From FEN-1219 sp963744305 (GTDB taxonomy: Bacteria > Pseudomonadota > Gammaproteobacteria > Steroidobacterales > Rariloculaceae): DNA of 64,000 nt. The stretch lies in NCBI GenBank assembly GCA_963744305.1, contig CAVUTF010000028.1:1-64000 (forward strand), in the 5' to 3' direction. Below the pieces are notes generated by a model. The model saw nothing but the letters and a program-made list of their open reading frames with translations, made no database searches and had not been told where the DNA came from. The position numbers and the translations under genes were made by a program. Of the stretch, positions 19,770-28,529 are shown piece by piece. Numbering within the stretch: the first letter of the stretch is position 1; each line of letters opens with the position of its first letter.

Positions 19770-20157
19770 GCGCTCGCGCGCGCTTACGCTGTGGTGGCTC
19801 GCGCTGCACGGGTTGCTCGCGGCGGCGGCTCTCGCGCTCGATCTGCCGATCCTCGTCCGCGGGCTCCTCGTAGCGGGGTTGGGTGCGCACGCGACCTTGC
19901 GGCGGCCGCGGTCCGCGGTTTCCACCGTGATCTGCGGCCCCGACGGTCGTTGGGCACTGCCGGAGGCTGCACTCGAGGATCTGCGCCTCGGGCCCGCGAG
20001 TCGGCACACCGCGTACTGGATACGGCTCGTGTTGCTCGGCGAGGGCCGTGCATTTGACATACTGCTTCTCAAGGACCAGCTCCGACCGGCCGAGTGGCGA
20101 GCGCTTCGCGCCCGGCTCTGGGCCCGCGCGCCCCCGGCTTCGGACGATCTGCGTTAG
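19699..20157 (+). CDS. YgfX-like membrane protein
   Basis: A 152-residue protein with two adjacent hydrophobic segments (about residues 28-46 and 49-64) followed by a soluble C-terminal part (DGRWALPE, YWIRLVLL, LLKDQLRPAEWRALRARL). This matches the YgfX/CptA family that is encoded with SdhE in E. coli, where the pair has been proposed as a toxin-antitoxin affecting cytoskeletal proteins, a proposal that is disputed. The ATG at 19,699 overlaps sdhE by 71 bases; a TTG at 19,753 (17-base overlap) is an alternative start. The sdhE-ygfX adjacency is the main support for the call. Confidence 0.8.
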   Translation: MSPPTPTPQGSSNGFAGPLVLRPERSRALTLWWLALHGLLAAAALALDLPILVRGLLVAGLGAHATLRRPRSAVSTVICGPDGRWALPEAALEDLRLGPASRHTAYWIRLVLLGEGRAFDILLLKDQLRPAEWRALRARLWARAPPASDDLR

Positions 20158-20227
20158 AATGAGTCTTGCTGGTCGCTCTTCGAAACTGCGAACTGCCGCA
20201 AACTTGGGGCGAACTTTTTGGGGTCGC

Positions 20228-20851
20228 ATGAGGTCTACCGAACAGCGTTTGACAGAGCAACCGGACCGCCATCCACCAGGCAGCGGTGCCGCGGACCTGG
20301 CGCTGATCAAACGCGTGCAGCAAGGCGACAGGTCGGCTTTCGATCTGTTGGTGGTCAAGTACCAGCACAAGATTCTCAAGCTGATCATGCGGTATGTTCG
20401 CGACTCCTCCGAAGCGTTAGACGTCGCCCAGGAAGCCTTTCTCAAGGCCTATCGCGCGGCTCCGTCGTTTCGCGGCGATAGCGCGTTCTATACCTGGCTC
20501 TACCGCATCGCGATCAACACAGCGAAGAATCATTTGGTCGCCGCCGGCCGCCGGCCGACTCATTACAATCTCGACCTCCAGGATCCCGAGCAATCCGAGG
20601 TCCTGGCGGACCTGCGCGAGCTCGACACGCCTGAAGGGATTGCCCAATCGGACGAGATACAAGAGGCGGTAAACAACGCGATCAGAGACTTGCCGGAGGA
20701 GCTGCGAACCGCCATCCTGTTGCGCGAAATCGAGGGCATGAGCTACGAGGAAATCGCGCAAACCATGGAATGCCCGGTCGGCACTGTCCGTTCGCGGATT
20801 TTTCGCGCACGCGAAGCGATCGACAAACGAATTGCCCCACTGCTCGAGTAA
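20228..20851 (+). CDS. rpoE: RNA polymerase sigma factor RpoE (sigma-24)
   Basis: Extracytoplasmic-function sigma factor for envelope stress. From the ATG at 20,228 it has about 207 residues. Region 2 (DRSAFDLLVVKYQHKILKLI, ALDVAQEAFLKAYRA, DSAFYTWLYRIAINTAKN) and region 4 (LPEELRTAILLREIEGMSYEEIAQTMECPVGTVRSRIFRARE) are complete. It is followed by rseA, rseB and rseC homologues, the canonical MucABC/Rse order. The leader has several GAACT-like words (20,178-20,216) that might hold an autoregulatory sigma-E -35 element, but I cannot assign the -10. Confidence 0.97.
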   Translation: MRSTEQRLTEQPDRHPPGSGAADLALIKRVQQGDRSAFDLLVVKYQHKILKLIMRYVRDSSEALDVAQEAFLKAYRAAPSFRGDSAFYTWLYRIAINTAKNHLVAAGRRPTHYNLDLQDPEQSEVLADLRELDTPEGIAQSDEIQEAVNNAIRDLPEELRTAILLREIEGMSYEEIAQTMECPVGTVRSRIFRAREAIDKRIAPLLE

Positions 20852-20878
20852 CCCTTCAAAGAACGGATCGACGACGAC

Positions 20879-21508
20879 ATGACAAACGAGCCTCGCGATC
20901 GAGCACCCGGCCCCATTCACGATCAGATCTCGGCCTTTCTTGACGATGAGCTTTCCGACGAGGAAACGGCGTTTCTCGTGCGCCGCTTCGAGCGGGACCC
21001 GGAAGCGCGCAATCAGCTGCGGCGCTACACCGCCATCGGTTGTGCGCTGCGCGGCGAGCTCACCACGGCCGATCCCGACGTTCTGCGCAGACGCGTTACG
21101 AGCGCGCTGCACGGCGCGGTACCGCAGCAGCAGCTGGCCGCGCGCGCAGCAATCGTCCAGCCGCGGCGAGCTCGGCTCGTGCGGCCGTTCGTCGGTGTCG
21201 GCATTGCCGCCGCCGTCGCCATCGCGGCCGTCATCGGGCTGCGTTACGCCAACGAGGCGCGGTTCCCCGTGGAAGGGGCGCTCGACGCCACACCGCTCCA
21301 AGCGGGGCAGTGGACCGAGCCGCCGAGCTACGTCGTGCCGCAGGACGCCGCCGAGAGCGGGCCTGTCGCGCCGCCGATTCGCCTGACCAACTACCTGATG
21401 CGCCACGGCGAGTACGCATCGGGTCTCTCCCGCACGTCGGTGCATTCGAACGTCGTCGGAGCGGTGGAATCGGCTCCGCCGCGTGCTGAGCCGGTCGTGT
21501 TGGAGTAG
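20879..21508 (+). CDS. rseA: Sigma-E anti-sigma factor RseA/MucA-like
   Basis: A single-pass inner-membrane anti-sigma factor. The N-terminal cytoplasmic domain (about residues 17-65: ISAFLDDELSDEETAFLVRRF, RRYTAIGCALRG) matches the RseA N-terminal domain that clamps RpoE. One membrane helix follows (about residues 100-121), then a periplasmic tail with PPIRLTNYLMRHGEYA near the C-terminus, typical of MucA/RseA in non-enteric gammaproteobacteria. Regulated proteolysis by DegS/RseP-type proteases releases RpoE in the family. It lies 27 bases after rpoE. Confidence 0.93.
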   Translation: MTNEPRDRAPGPIHDQISAFLDDELSDEETAFLVRRFERDPEARNQLRRYTAIGCALRGELTTADPDVLRRRVTSALHGAVPQQQLAARAAIVQPRRARLVRPFVGVGIAAAVAIAAVIGLRYANEARFPVEGALDATPLQAGQWTEPPSYVVPQDAAESGPVAPPIRLTNYLMRHGEYASGLSRTSVHSNVVGAVESAPPRAEPVVLE

Positions 21509-21512
21509 CCGT

Positions 21513-22494
21513 TTGCACCGCTTCACTCGACAGCAGCGCCCGCTCGTTCTCCTGACCTTCGTCGCAGTCGATCTATTCGTGATCGACGCTTACGCGCAAG
21601 AGGCTCGCGAGTGGCTCGATCGCATGAACCGCGCCGTCGAGGAGCTCAACTATGAGGGCACGTTCGTGCACGTGCTCGCCGGTACCGCGGAAACGCTGCA
21701 CATCATTCATCGCAATCAGGACGGCAGCATCGGCGAGCGCATCGTGTCGCTCGACGGAGGCAGGGAGATCATTCGTCAGGAAGACGAGGTTCAGTGCATC
21801 CTCCCTGACCGGCGCGTGGTGCTGCTCGAGGCGCGCAAGGACTTGAGCCCACTGGTCGCGGCGCTGCCGAGCTATTCCGAGGATCTCGAGCCGCACTACG
21901 AGCTCACCCTCGATTGCGACGGCTCGTGTCGCAAAGAGAGCCACGCAGATGCTCAGCATCAAGCCGCGTGACGAGTTCCGCTACGGCTACATGCTTTGGC
22001 TCGACGAAGCTACGGCAATGCCCTTGAAGTCGCAGCTCACGGACGAGAAAGGTGAGATCGTCGAGCAAATTCTGTTCACCGACATCGAGATGCTCGAGTC
22101 GATTCCGCTGGACGCGCTCAACCCAACGATCGATACGACGGGTTTCGAATGGCTGCGGCCGCCCCAGTCCACGCAACTGACGAGCGAGGTGAGGCCGGAA
22201 GTTCCCTGGCGAGCATCGAGCTTGCCGGGCGGCTTCAAGTTGTCTGTCGCTACTCAAAGCGCGATCGCGGGCTCGGAGACTCCCGTCGAGCACCTCGTCT
22301 ACTCAGACGGCTTGGCCACCGTGTCGGTCTTCATCGAAGACCCGAACACGAAGGCCGAGGTAGGCGAGGGTTTCTCGAACGTCGGCAGCACGAATGCGTT
22401 CTCGCTGACTTTGCGCGGCCGCAAGGTTACCGCGGTAGGCGAGGTCCCGCGGCGCACGGTTCGCACGATCGCCTCATCCCTGGTCGCCGAGTAG
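21513..22494 (+). CDS. rseB: Sigma-E regulatory protein RseB/MucB (one frame break)
   Basis: A periplasmic protein that binds RseA and protects it from DegS cleavage until lipoprotein or LPS signals appear. The TTG at 21,513, five bases after rseA, gives a signal peptide ending near VIDAYAQ. The MucB N-terminal domain then begins (EWLDRMNRAVEELNYEGTFVH, IIHRNQDGSIGERIVSLDG). A slip near 21,935 separates it from the second half (QMLSIKPRDEFRYGYMLWLDEATAMPLKS, LVYSDGLATVSVFIE). Read together the length is about 327 residues, as expected. Confidence 0.92.
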
Positions 22495-22525
22495 CGGAGG
22501 CCGCTCCATCAGCTCTGACGACTGC

Positions 22526-22957
22526 ATGACCGCGAGCGGGGTCGTGTGCCGCGCCGTAGGAGACGGTCGTGTAGAAATCGAGTTTGTCGCTCCACGCGGT
22601 TGTCGCGGCTGCGAAGGCACCTGCATGTGGCGCCGCCTGCCGGGGATCAACCGCGCGCAGCTCAAGACTTCGTTGTCGCTGCGAGCCGGCGATCCGGTCG
22701 ACGTCCGCTTGCCGCACCACTACGTACTGCTCGGCGCGGTGTTTTTGCATGGGCTTCCCATGGCGGCGATGCTTCTCGGCGGGCTCGCCGGCGTCGCCGC
22801 GACGGGCTCCGACGGGGGTTGCCTGGCAGGTGCCGTCCTAGGCGTGGCGCTCTCTTCGCTCGCGGCGCGGCCGCTGCGCCGGCGGGTCGAGGCAGCGACG
22901 TTGCGCGCACTGCGCGTCGAGCGGCAGCGGGCTCATGCACACACTCATTCTTTATAG
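22526..22957 (+). CDS. rseC: SoxR-reducing/sigma-E system protein RseC
   Basis: A 143-residue inner-membrane protein of the RseC/MucC family. A short N-terminal domain with clustered cysteines (GCRGCEGTC) is followed by two hydrophobic helices (about residues 68-88 and 93-112) and a basic tail. RseC positively modulates sigma-E activity, and the RsxC-linked homologue is involved in SoxR reduction. It completes the rpoE-rseABC cluster. Its 3' end overlaps the next small gene by 23 bases. The mucD protease gene found here in Pseudomonas is absent. Confidence 0.9.
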   Translation: MTASGVVCRAVGDGRVEIEFVAPRGCRGCEGTCMWRRLPGINRAQLKTSLSLRAGDPVDVRLPHHYVLLGAVFLHGLPMAAMLLGGLAGVAATGSDGGCLAGAVLGVALSSLAARPLRRRVEAATLRALRVERQRAHAHTHSL

Positions 22958-23171
22958 CCGCCCGGACTGCCACTTGTGCGAGCTTCTCGCGGCGGAGCTC
23001 GAGCCCCTGTTGCGCGGCCGCGCGGTGCTCGAGCACGTGGACGTCGGCCGGGATCCCGAGCTCGAGCGCCGCTACGGACTGCGCGTGCCCGTGCTCGTAG
23101 GCGGGGGCGCGGAGCTTTCGAGCTACCCGCTCGACCGGTCCCGCGTAGAGCGCTTTTTCACGCGCGCCTAG
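22935..23171 (+). CDS. Glutaredoxin-family protein
   Basis: A small 78-residue thioredoxin-fold protein with the N-terminal strand TLILYSRPDCHLCELL (redox CxxC as CHLC), the cis-proline region RVPVLV and a short C-terminal helix. This matches the DUF836/glutaredoxin-like family frequently found just before lepA in gammaproteobacteria. The electron partner is unknown. The gene overlaps the end of rseC, so it is likely co-transcribed with the sigma-E module. Confidence 0.88.
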   Translation: MHTLILYSRPDCHLCELLAAELEPLLRGRAVLEHVDVGRDPELERRYGLRVPVLVGGGAELSSYPLDRSRVERFFTRA

Positions 23172-23187
23172 CCCGCCCCCAAGAATC

Positions 23188-23193
23188 GGTATA
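23188..23193 (+). promoter_or_regulatory. Possible -10 element upstream of lepA
   Basis: A perfect TATAAT lies 41 bases before the lepA ATG, in the only AT-rich spot between the glutaredoxin-like gene and lepA. No good -35 is visible at the usual spacing (only a weak TTTTCA-like word further up). The promoter call is tentative. Confidence 0.4.
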
Positions 23194-23233
23194 ATCCGCG
23201 CCGCTCCAGGCATGGCAAGCGCTTTCAAAACCC

Positions 23234-25027
23234 ATGGATCGGATCCGCAACTTTTCCATCATCGCTCACGTCGATCACGGCAAGTCCACGCTAGCGGATC
23301 GGCTGATTCAGCTTTGCGGCGGCTTGACCGACCGTGAGATGGAGGATCAGGTCCTCGATTCGATGGATCTCGAACGCGAGCGCGGTATCACGATCAAAGC
23401 GCAAAGCGTTGCGCTGAAGTATCGCGCCCGCGACGGGCACGACTATCAGATCAACCTGATCGACACGCCGGGCCACGTGGATTTCTCTTACGAAGTCTCG
23501 CGATCGCTAGCGGCCTGCGAAGGAGCGCTGCTGGTCGTCGACGCGGGTCAGGGTGTCGAGGCGCAAAGCGTTGCGAACTGTTATACGGCCATCGAGCAAA
23601 AGCTCGAGGTCCTGCCCGTAATCAACAAGATCGATCTGCCGACCGCGGACCCGGAGCGCGTCATTCGCGAGATCGAGGACATCATCGGCATCGAGGCCAA
23701 AGGCGCGCTGCGGATCAGCGCGAAGCACGGTACCGGAATCGAAGATCTGCTCGAGCGGATAGTCGAAAAAATTCCGCCGCCGCGCGGCAGCGAAGACGCG
23801 CCGCTGCAGGCCCTGATCATCGACTCATGGTTCGACAGCTACGCGGGCGTCGTCTCGCTCGTGCGCGTGGTCAACGGCGTGATCAAGCGCCGCGCCAGAG
23901 TGGTGGTGCATTCAACCCAACGCAAGTACACGGTGGAGCGGCTCGGAGTCTTCACTCCGCGCGCCGCCGAGCGCGAGGAGCTGCGCGCAGGCGAGGTCGG
24001 CTTTCTGATCGCCGCGATTCGGGAAATCGATGCGGCGCCCGTCGGCGATACCATCGTCGACGCGCAGATCGACGACGTGCCGGCTCTTCCCGGTTTCAAG
24101 AAGATTCAGCCGCGAGTGTTTGCCGGACTCTTTCCGCTCGCTGCCGAGGAGTACGACGCGTTTCGTCAAGCGCTGCAGAAACTGTCGCTCAACGACGCGT
24201 CTTTCGTCTTCGAGCCCGAGGTGAGCGGCGCGTTGGGCTTCGGCTTTCGGTGCGGCTTTCTCGGCTTGCTGCACATGGAGATCGTCCAGGAGCGCCTCGA
24301 GCGTGAGCACAATCTCTCGTTGATCTCCACGGCGCCCACCGTCGTGTACGAGGTGGAGACGGTAGACGGCGAGACTCTCAAGATCGAGAACCCGGCCGAT
24401 TTGCCCGAGAGCAACCGCATCAGGGAGATTCGCGAGCCGATCATCCTCGCGAGCATCCTGCTGCCGCAGGAGTATCTTGGTAACGTCATCCAGCTCTGCA
24501 TCGAGAAGCGTGGGGTCCAGCGAAAGCTCCAGTACTCCGGCCGGCAAGTGTCGCTCGAGTTCGAGCTGCCGCTTGCGGAAGTGGTTCTAGACTTCTTCGA
24601 TCGATTGAAATCCGTGAGCCGGGGCTACGCGTCGTTCGATTACCATTTCCTGCGTTTCGAGGCGGCGCCGCTCGTCAAGCTCGACATTCTGATCAACAAA
24701 GAGAAGCTGGACGCGATGGCGATGATCGTCCACCGCGAGGGCGCGGAGCGAAAAGGGCGCAAGCTCGTCGAGACGCTGAAAGAGGTTATTCCACGCCAAC
24801 AGTTCGAGGTCGCGGTGCAAGCTGCGATCGGCGGGCAGATCATTGCGCGCAGCACCGTGAGAGCCTATCGCAAAGACGTCACCGCGAAACTCTACGGCGG
24901 TGACGTCACGCGCAAGCGCAAGTTGCTCGAGAAACAGAAAGCGGGCAAGCGGCGAATGAAGCAGGTCGGCTCCGTAGAAATTCCACAAGAAGCGTTTTTG
25001 GCTGTGTTGCAGGTCGACAAGAAATGA
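23234..25027 (+). CDS. lepA: Elongation factor 4 (ribosome back-translocase LepA)
   Basis: An intact translational GTPase of 597 residues. G motifs: AHVDHGKSTLADR, DTPGHVDF, NKIDLPTADPE and SAKHGTGI. The C-terminal EF4-specific domain (SLISTAPTVVYEV, GGDVTRKRKLLEKQKAGKRRMKQVG) ends VPQEAFLAVL-like (IPQEAFLAVLQVDKK). EF4 acts on stalled or mistranslocated ribosomes. lepA-lepB-rnc-era is a conserved block. Confidence 0.98.
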   Translation: MDRIRNFSIIAHVDHGKSTLADRLIQLCGGLTDREMEDQVLDSMDLERERGITIKAQSVALKYRARDGHDYQINLIDTPGHVDFSYEVSRSLAACEGALLVVDAGQGVEAQSVANCYTAIEQKLEVLPVINKIDLPTADPERVIREIEDIIGIEAKGALRISAKHGTGIEDLLERIVEKIPPPRGSEDAPLQALIIDSWFDSYAGVVSLVRVVNGVIKRRARVVVHSTQRKYTVERLGVFTPRAAEREELRAGEVGFLIAAIREIDAAPVGDTIVDAQIDDVPALPGFKKIQPRVFAGLFPLAAEEYDAFRQALQKLSLNDASFVFEPEVSGALGFGFRCGFLGLLHMEIVQERLEREHNLSLISTAPTVVYEVETVDGETLKIENPADLPESNRIREIREPIILASILLPQEYLGNVIQLCIEKRGVQRKLQYSGRQVSLEFELPLAEVVLDFFDRLKSVSRGYASFDYHFLRFEAAPLVKLDILINKEKLDAMAMIVHREGAERKGRKLVETLKEVIPRQQFEVAVQAAIGGQIIARSTVRAYRKDVTAKLYGGDVTRKRKLLEKQKAGKRRMKQVGSVEIPQEAFLAVLQVDKK

Positions 25028-25070
25028 CGAATACTCGTTTTTCTTACGTGGCCCGGAAGGTAGTGGTGCA

Positions 25071-25850
25071 GTGGATTTCGCGTTGATTCTGGTCGTCGCG
25101 ACTCTTGCGACCGGTGTGATCTGGGCCTTCGATGCATTGTTCTTGAAACGCTCGCGCGTTGCCGAAGCGGCGAGCGGGGCGAAGGGCAATGACCCGATCG
25201 TCGTCGAGTATGCCAAATCGTTTTTCCCGATCTTGCTGCTCGTGCTCGTGATTCGCTCCTTTTTGTTCGAGCCGTTTCGTATTCCCTCGGGGTCGATGAT
25301 GCCGACGCTTCTCGAGGGAGATTTCATTTTTGTGAACAAGTTCGCTTATGGGCTTCGACTACCGGTTATAAATACGAAATTCGTCGAAATCGGCGAGCCA
25401 CAGCACGGCGACGTGGTCGTTTTCAAGCTACCCTCCGATCCAGATGTGAACTACATCAAGCGGGTGGTGGGCCTGCCTGGGGACGTCGTGAGCTACGAGC
25501 AGGGCAGCAAACGGCTGACGATCAACGGCAAGCCGATTGCGATGGAGCTGCTCGGCGAGTACGAGAAGGACCCCGGGATGCAGTTGGCACGCGAGGAATT
25601 GGGCGAGCATGAGCATGACCTTCTGTTGACGAAGGGCAGGCTCAGCCCGGGCGGGACATATCCGGTTCCCGCGGGGCATTATTTCGTGATGGGCGATAAT
25701 CGCGACAACAGCCGCGATAGTCGTTTCCCGGGTGTGGAGTTCATCCCCGAGAATAGGCTCGTGGGCAGGGCGGTCCGAATCTGGATGAATTGGCGTTGGC
25801 CCGCACAAGGAGGTCCGCAATGGAGTCGTATCGGCAAGGGCATCGAGTGA
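25071..25850 (+). CDS. lepB: Signal peptidase I
   Basis: The inner-membrane protease that removes signal peptides from exported proteins. The GTG at 25,071 gives a 259-residue protein. It has two N-terminal membrane segments (about residues 2-20 and 50-66), then the catalytic serine in RIPSGSMMPTLLEGDFIFVNKF and the catalytic lysine in YIKRVVGLPGD. Box D/E GHYFVMGDNRDNSRDSR is followed by the end VGRAVRIWMNW. It overlaps the next small gene by 31 bases. Confidence 0.97.
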   Translation: MDFALILVVATLATGVIWAFDALFLKRSRVAEAASGAKGNDPIVVEYAKSFFPILLLVLVIRSFLFEPFRIPSGSMMPTLLEGDFIFVNKFAYGLRLPVINTKFVEIGEPQHGDVVVFKLPSDPDVNYIKRVVGLPGDVVSYEQGSKRLTINGKPIAMELLGEYEKDPGMQLAREELGEHEHDLLLTKGRLSPGGTYPVPAGHYFVMGDNRDNSRDSRFPGVEFIPENRLVGRAVRIWMNWRWPAQGGPQWSRIGKGIE

Positions 25851-26221
25851 CTGTGCCCGCTCGGCACCGCCAAGGTGGCATCACCGTCATCGGCTTTCTG
25901 ATTCTCGCGAGTCTATTCGGCGTGGTCGGTCTCGCCGCGATGAAGCTCGTGCCGATGTATCTTCAGAACATGCGCCTTTCGACCGTTCTCGAAGATCTTC
26001 AGACGCAGTTCAACGGCAAGGAAGTGACTCCCGCCAACATCCAACGCGAGCTCAACAAACGCTTTGTGGTTGAAGGCATCAAGCTCCCGCAAGACAACGT
26101 GAAGATCAACCAAGGCAAGAATGGCTATCAAGTTAGAATTCAGTACGAGAATCGTGCTCCCTATGTGGCGGACATTTGGCTGCTCGTCGCATTCGACAAA
26201 CAGGTAGAGATAAGACGTTGA
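25820..26221 (+). CDS. DUF4845-family single-pass membrane protein
   Basis: A 133-residue protein starting at the ATG at 25,820, which has an excellent AAGGAGGT ribosome site. A hydrophobic segment near the N-terminus (GGITVIGFLILASLFGVVGLAAM, given here only as positions 19-41) is preceded by basic residues, as in type IV pilin-like proteins. A soluble domain follows with LSTVLEDLQTQFNG, IQRELNKRF and VRIQYENRAPYVADIWLLVAFDK. This matches DUF4845, a family of unknown function normally located between lepB and rnc in gammaproteobacteria. Its stop overlaps the rnc start. Confidence 0.88.
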   Translation: MESYRQGHRVTVPARHRQGGITVIGFLILASLFGVVGLAAMKLVPMYLQNMRLSTVLEDLQTQFNGKEVTPANIQRELNKRFVVEGIKLPQDNVKINQGKNGYQVRIQYENRAPYVADIWLLVAFDKQVEIRR

Positions 26222-26901
26222 CCTCTCGCCCGCGCTGGGCCGAGACGCAACTCCGCTACTCCTTCCGCGACCTCAACCTGCTCGAGCGCGCGCTGACGCA
26301 CCGCAGCGCCTCAAAGGACAACAACGAGCGTCTCGAGTTTCTCGGCGATTCCTTTCTGAGCTTTGCAATCGCGCGCCGTCTCTACGCGCTTCGGCCGTCG
26401 GCCTCGGAGGGCGACCTGAGCCGAGCTCGCGCGGCGCTCGTGAAGCGCGAAACACTCGCGTCGGTAGGGCAACGCCTCGGCATCGACTCGATGATCATTC
26501 TCGGTGCGGGCGAGCTCAAATCGGGCGGAGCTCAGCGCGGCGCCGTGCTCGCCGATGCCGTGGAGGCCTTGATCGGCGCAGTGCTGCTTGACGGCGGCAC
26601 GGAGGCAGCGGAAGCTGTCATCGACCTCTTGTTCGCCGAACAATTCCAAACCCTGCCGGATGCCCAAGCCCTCAAGGATGCAAAAACCAAGCTGCAGGAA
26701 CTATTGCAAGGACACGGGCTCGGCTTGCCCATTTATAAGGTGAGCGCCGTCGAGGGACGCGACCATGAGCAAACGTTCGTAGTGCTCTGCGAGGTTCCGG
26801 CCAAGGATGCGCAAACGACGGGGCAGGGCGGGAGCCGAAGACATGCCGAGCAGCAGGCGGCCGCGGCAATGATTGAAGTGCTAATTGGTGAGCTCGACTG
26901 A
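26218..26901 (+). CDS. rnc: Ribonuclease III
   Basis: A double-strand-specific endoribonuclease for rRNA and mRNA processing. The TTG at 26,218 overlaps the upstream TGA (TTGA), giving 227 residues. The catalytic signature NERLEFLGDSFL and DAVEALIGAVLLD carry the metal-binding Glu and Asp residues. The C-terminal double-stranded RNA-binding domain runs from about residue 155 (DAKTKLQELLQGHG to GGSRRHAEQQAAAAMIE). The frame extends further upstream, but the coupled TTG fits alignment with other RNase III N-termini. Confidence 0.95.
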   Translation: MTSRPRWAETQLRYSFRDLNLLERALTHRSASKDNNERLEFLGDSFLSFAIARRLYALRPSASEGDLSRARAALVKRETLASVGQRLGIDSMIILGAGELKSGGAQRGAVLADAVEALIGAVLLDGGTEAAEAVIDLLFAEQFQTLPDAQALKDAKTKLQELLQGHGLGLPIYKVSAVEGRDHEQTFVVLCEVPAKDAQTTGQGGSRRHAEQQAAAAMIEVLIGELD

Positions 26902-27787
26902 ACACGGCCGCTGCGGCCTCGTGGCAATCATCGGACGGCCGAACGTCGGCAAGTCCACTCTGCTGAACGCGCTGATCGGCGAGAAGATCAGCATCGTCAC
27001 CGACAAGCCGCACACGACGAGACAACGCGTGCTCGGCGTGCTGAACCGCAACGCCGATCAGGCGGTGTTCATCGACACACCGGGCCATGCGCGCCGCACC
27101 AAGCGCGTGCTGCACCGGTTGATGGCGCGCGCAATTCACCAGGCCGTCGAGGATTGCGATGTAGCCCTGCTCGTCGTGGAGGCCGCGGGCGTCAGGGCGC
27201 AGGATCGCGAGCTCGTGAAGCTGCTCGAAGGCAAGCTCGAGCGGACGTTTCTCGTGGTGAACAAGATCGACGCGCTCCGCAGCAAGACGGAGCTGTTGCC
27301 GACGCTGCAGAATCTCGCTGAGCACCCGTTTGCCGGCTTCATTCCCGTCTCGGCGAAAACCGGCGACAACCTCGAGCGTTTGGTCGAACAAATATTCGCC
27401 TTCCTTCCCGTGGGGCCGGCGCTGTTTCCGAAGGACATGACTACGGATCGTGATCTGCTGTTTCGAATGGCGGAGATCATTCGCGAGAAGCTAATGACGC
27501 TCCTGCACAAGGAGGTTCCGTACGGCCTAACGGTGGAGATCGAGCACTTCGGCGCAGCAGAGGACGGCCAGAAGCTGATTCACGCGTTGATTTGGCTCGA
27601 GCGCGACAGCCACAAGCCGATCGTGATCGGCAAGTCAGGCCAGGTGCTCAAGCAAGCCGGGACAGCCGCCCGCCTCGAGCTCACGGAGCTGTTGGGCTCC
27701 CGCGTGCATCTGGAGCTCTGGACGAAAGTCCGCGAGCATTGGTCGGATAGCGAGCGGGAGCTCAAACGCTTGGGATTCGACGTCTGA
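26888..27787 (+). CDS. era: GTPase Era
   Basis: A 30S-assembly GTPase with G1 GRPNVGKSTLLN, G2 region TTRQR, G3 DTPGH and G4 NKID, and a C-terminal KH RNA-binding domain (IVIGKSGQVLKQAGTAARLELTELLG, VHLELWTKVRE). The GTG at 26,888 or the TTG three bases earlier, both inside the end of rnc, are possible starts. The protein has about 299 residues. The stop overlaps the recO ATG. Confidence 0.97.
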   Translation: MSSTEHGRCGLVAIIGRPNVGKSTLLNALIGEKISIVTDKPHTTRQRVLGVLNRNADQAVFIDTPGHARRTKRVLHRLMARAIHQAVEDCDVALLVVEAAGVRAQDRELVKLLEGKLERTFLVVNKIDALRSKTELLPTLQNLAEHPFAGFIPVSAKTGDNLERLVEQIFAFLPVGPALFPKDMTTDRDLLFRMAEIIREKLMTLLHKEVPYGLTVEIEHFGAAEDGQKLIHALIWLERDSHKPIVIGKSGQVLKQAGTAARLELTELLGSRVHLELWTKVREHWSDSERELKRLGFDV

Positions 27788-28515
27788 TGGCCGAGCGGGA
27801 AGAAGTGCTGTTGGAGCGCGCCTTCGTGCTGCATCAGCGCGCGTACCGAAACACGAGTCAACTGCTCGATTGCGTGACGGCGACGCACGGGCGCGTCGCG
27901 TTGGTGGCGCAAGGCAGCAAGCGCGGCGTGAGCACCCGGCGCGCGTTGCTGCAGCCCTTCATTCCGTTGACGTTGTCCTGGGTCCGGCGCGGTGACCTCG
28001 GGCGGCTGACGCATGTCGAAGCGGCTGCCGCAAGTTACGATCTTTCTGCACACGCGCTGCTCGCGGGTTTCTACGTGAACGAGCTGCTGCTGCGGCTCAC
28101 GGCGCGCGGCGACCCGAATGGCGAAATCTTTTCCTGCTATAGTCGCTGCCTAGTTGCCCTAACGGAAAGTTCGAACGTGGCGCGAACGGTGCGCCTATTC
28201 GAGCTGCAGTTGCTGCGGGCGCTCGGTTACGGGTTGGAGCTTGCTGTGGATGTCGAGAGCGGCGCGCCGTTGCAAGCGGACTCCCAATATCTCTTCGAGC
28301 TCGAGCGCGGACCGCGCAAGGCCGATTTCGCGGGTGTGCACGAGGAGATCTACTCGGGCCACGAGCTGATGTCGTTGCGCGACGAAGCGCTGGCGGACGA
28401 GGCGAGCTTGCGTGCGGCGCAACGGCTGCTCACGCGCGTGCTCAAGGCCTACTTGGGCGAGCGGCCCTTGCAGAGCCGGCTCGTCCTGCAGGACATCGTG
28501 CGCCGCGGGTTGTAG
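27787..28515 (+). CDS. recO: DNA repair protein RecO
   Basis: A RecFOR-pathway mediator that loads RecA onto SSB-coated DNA. 242 residues. The N-terminal OB-fold (RAFVLHQRAYRNTSQLLDC, GRVALVAQGSKR) is followed by the helical domain (LLAGFYVNELLLRLTARGDPN, FELQLLRALGYGLEL). No zinc-finger cysteines are evident, which is common in gammaproteobacterial RecO. The ATG overlaps the last base of the era stop, indicating coupling. Confidence 0.93.
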   Translation: MAEREEVLLERAFVLHQRAYRNTSQLLDCVTATHGRVALVAQGSKRGVSTRRALLQPFIPLTLSWVRRGDLGRLTHVEAAAASYDLSAHALLAGFYVNELLLRLTARGDPNGEIFSCYSRCLVALTESSNVARTVRLFELQLLRALGYGLELAVDVESGAPLQADSQYLFELERGPRKADFAGVHEEIYSGHELMSLRDEALADEASLRAAQRLLTRVLKAYLGERPLQSRLVLQDIVRRGL

Positions 28516-28529
28516 AGGGCTAGGGGACA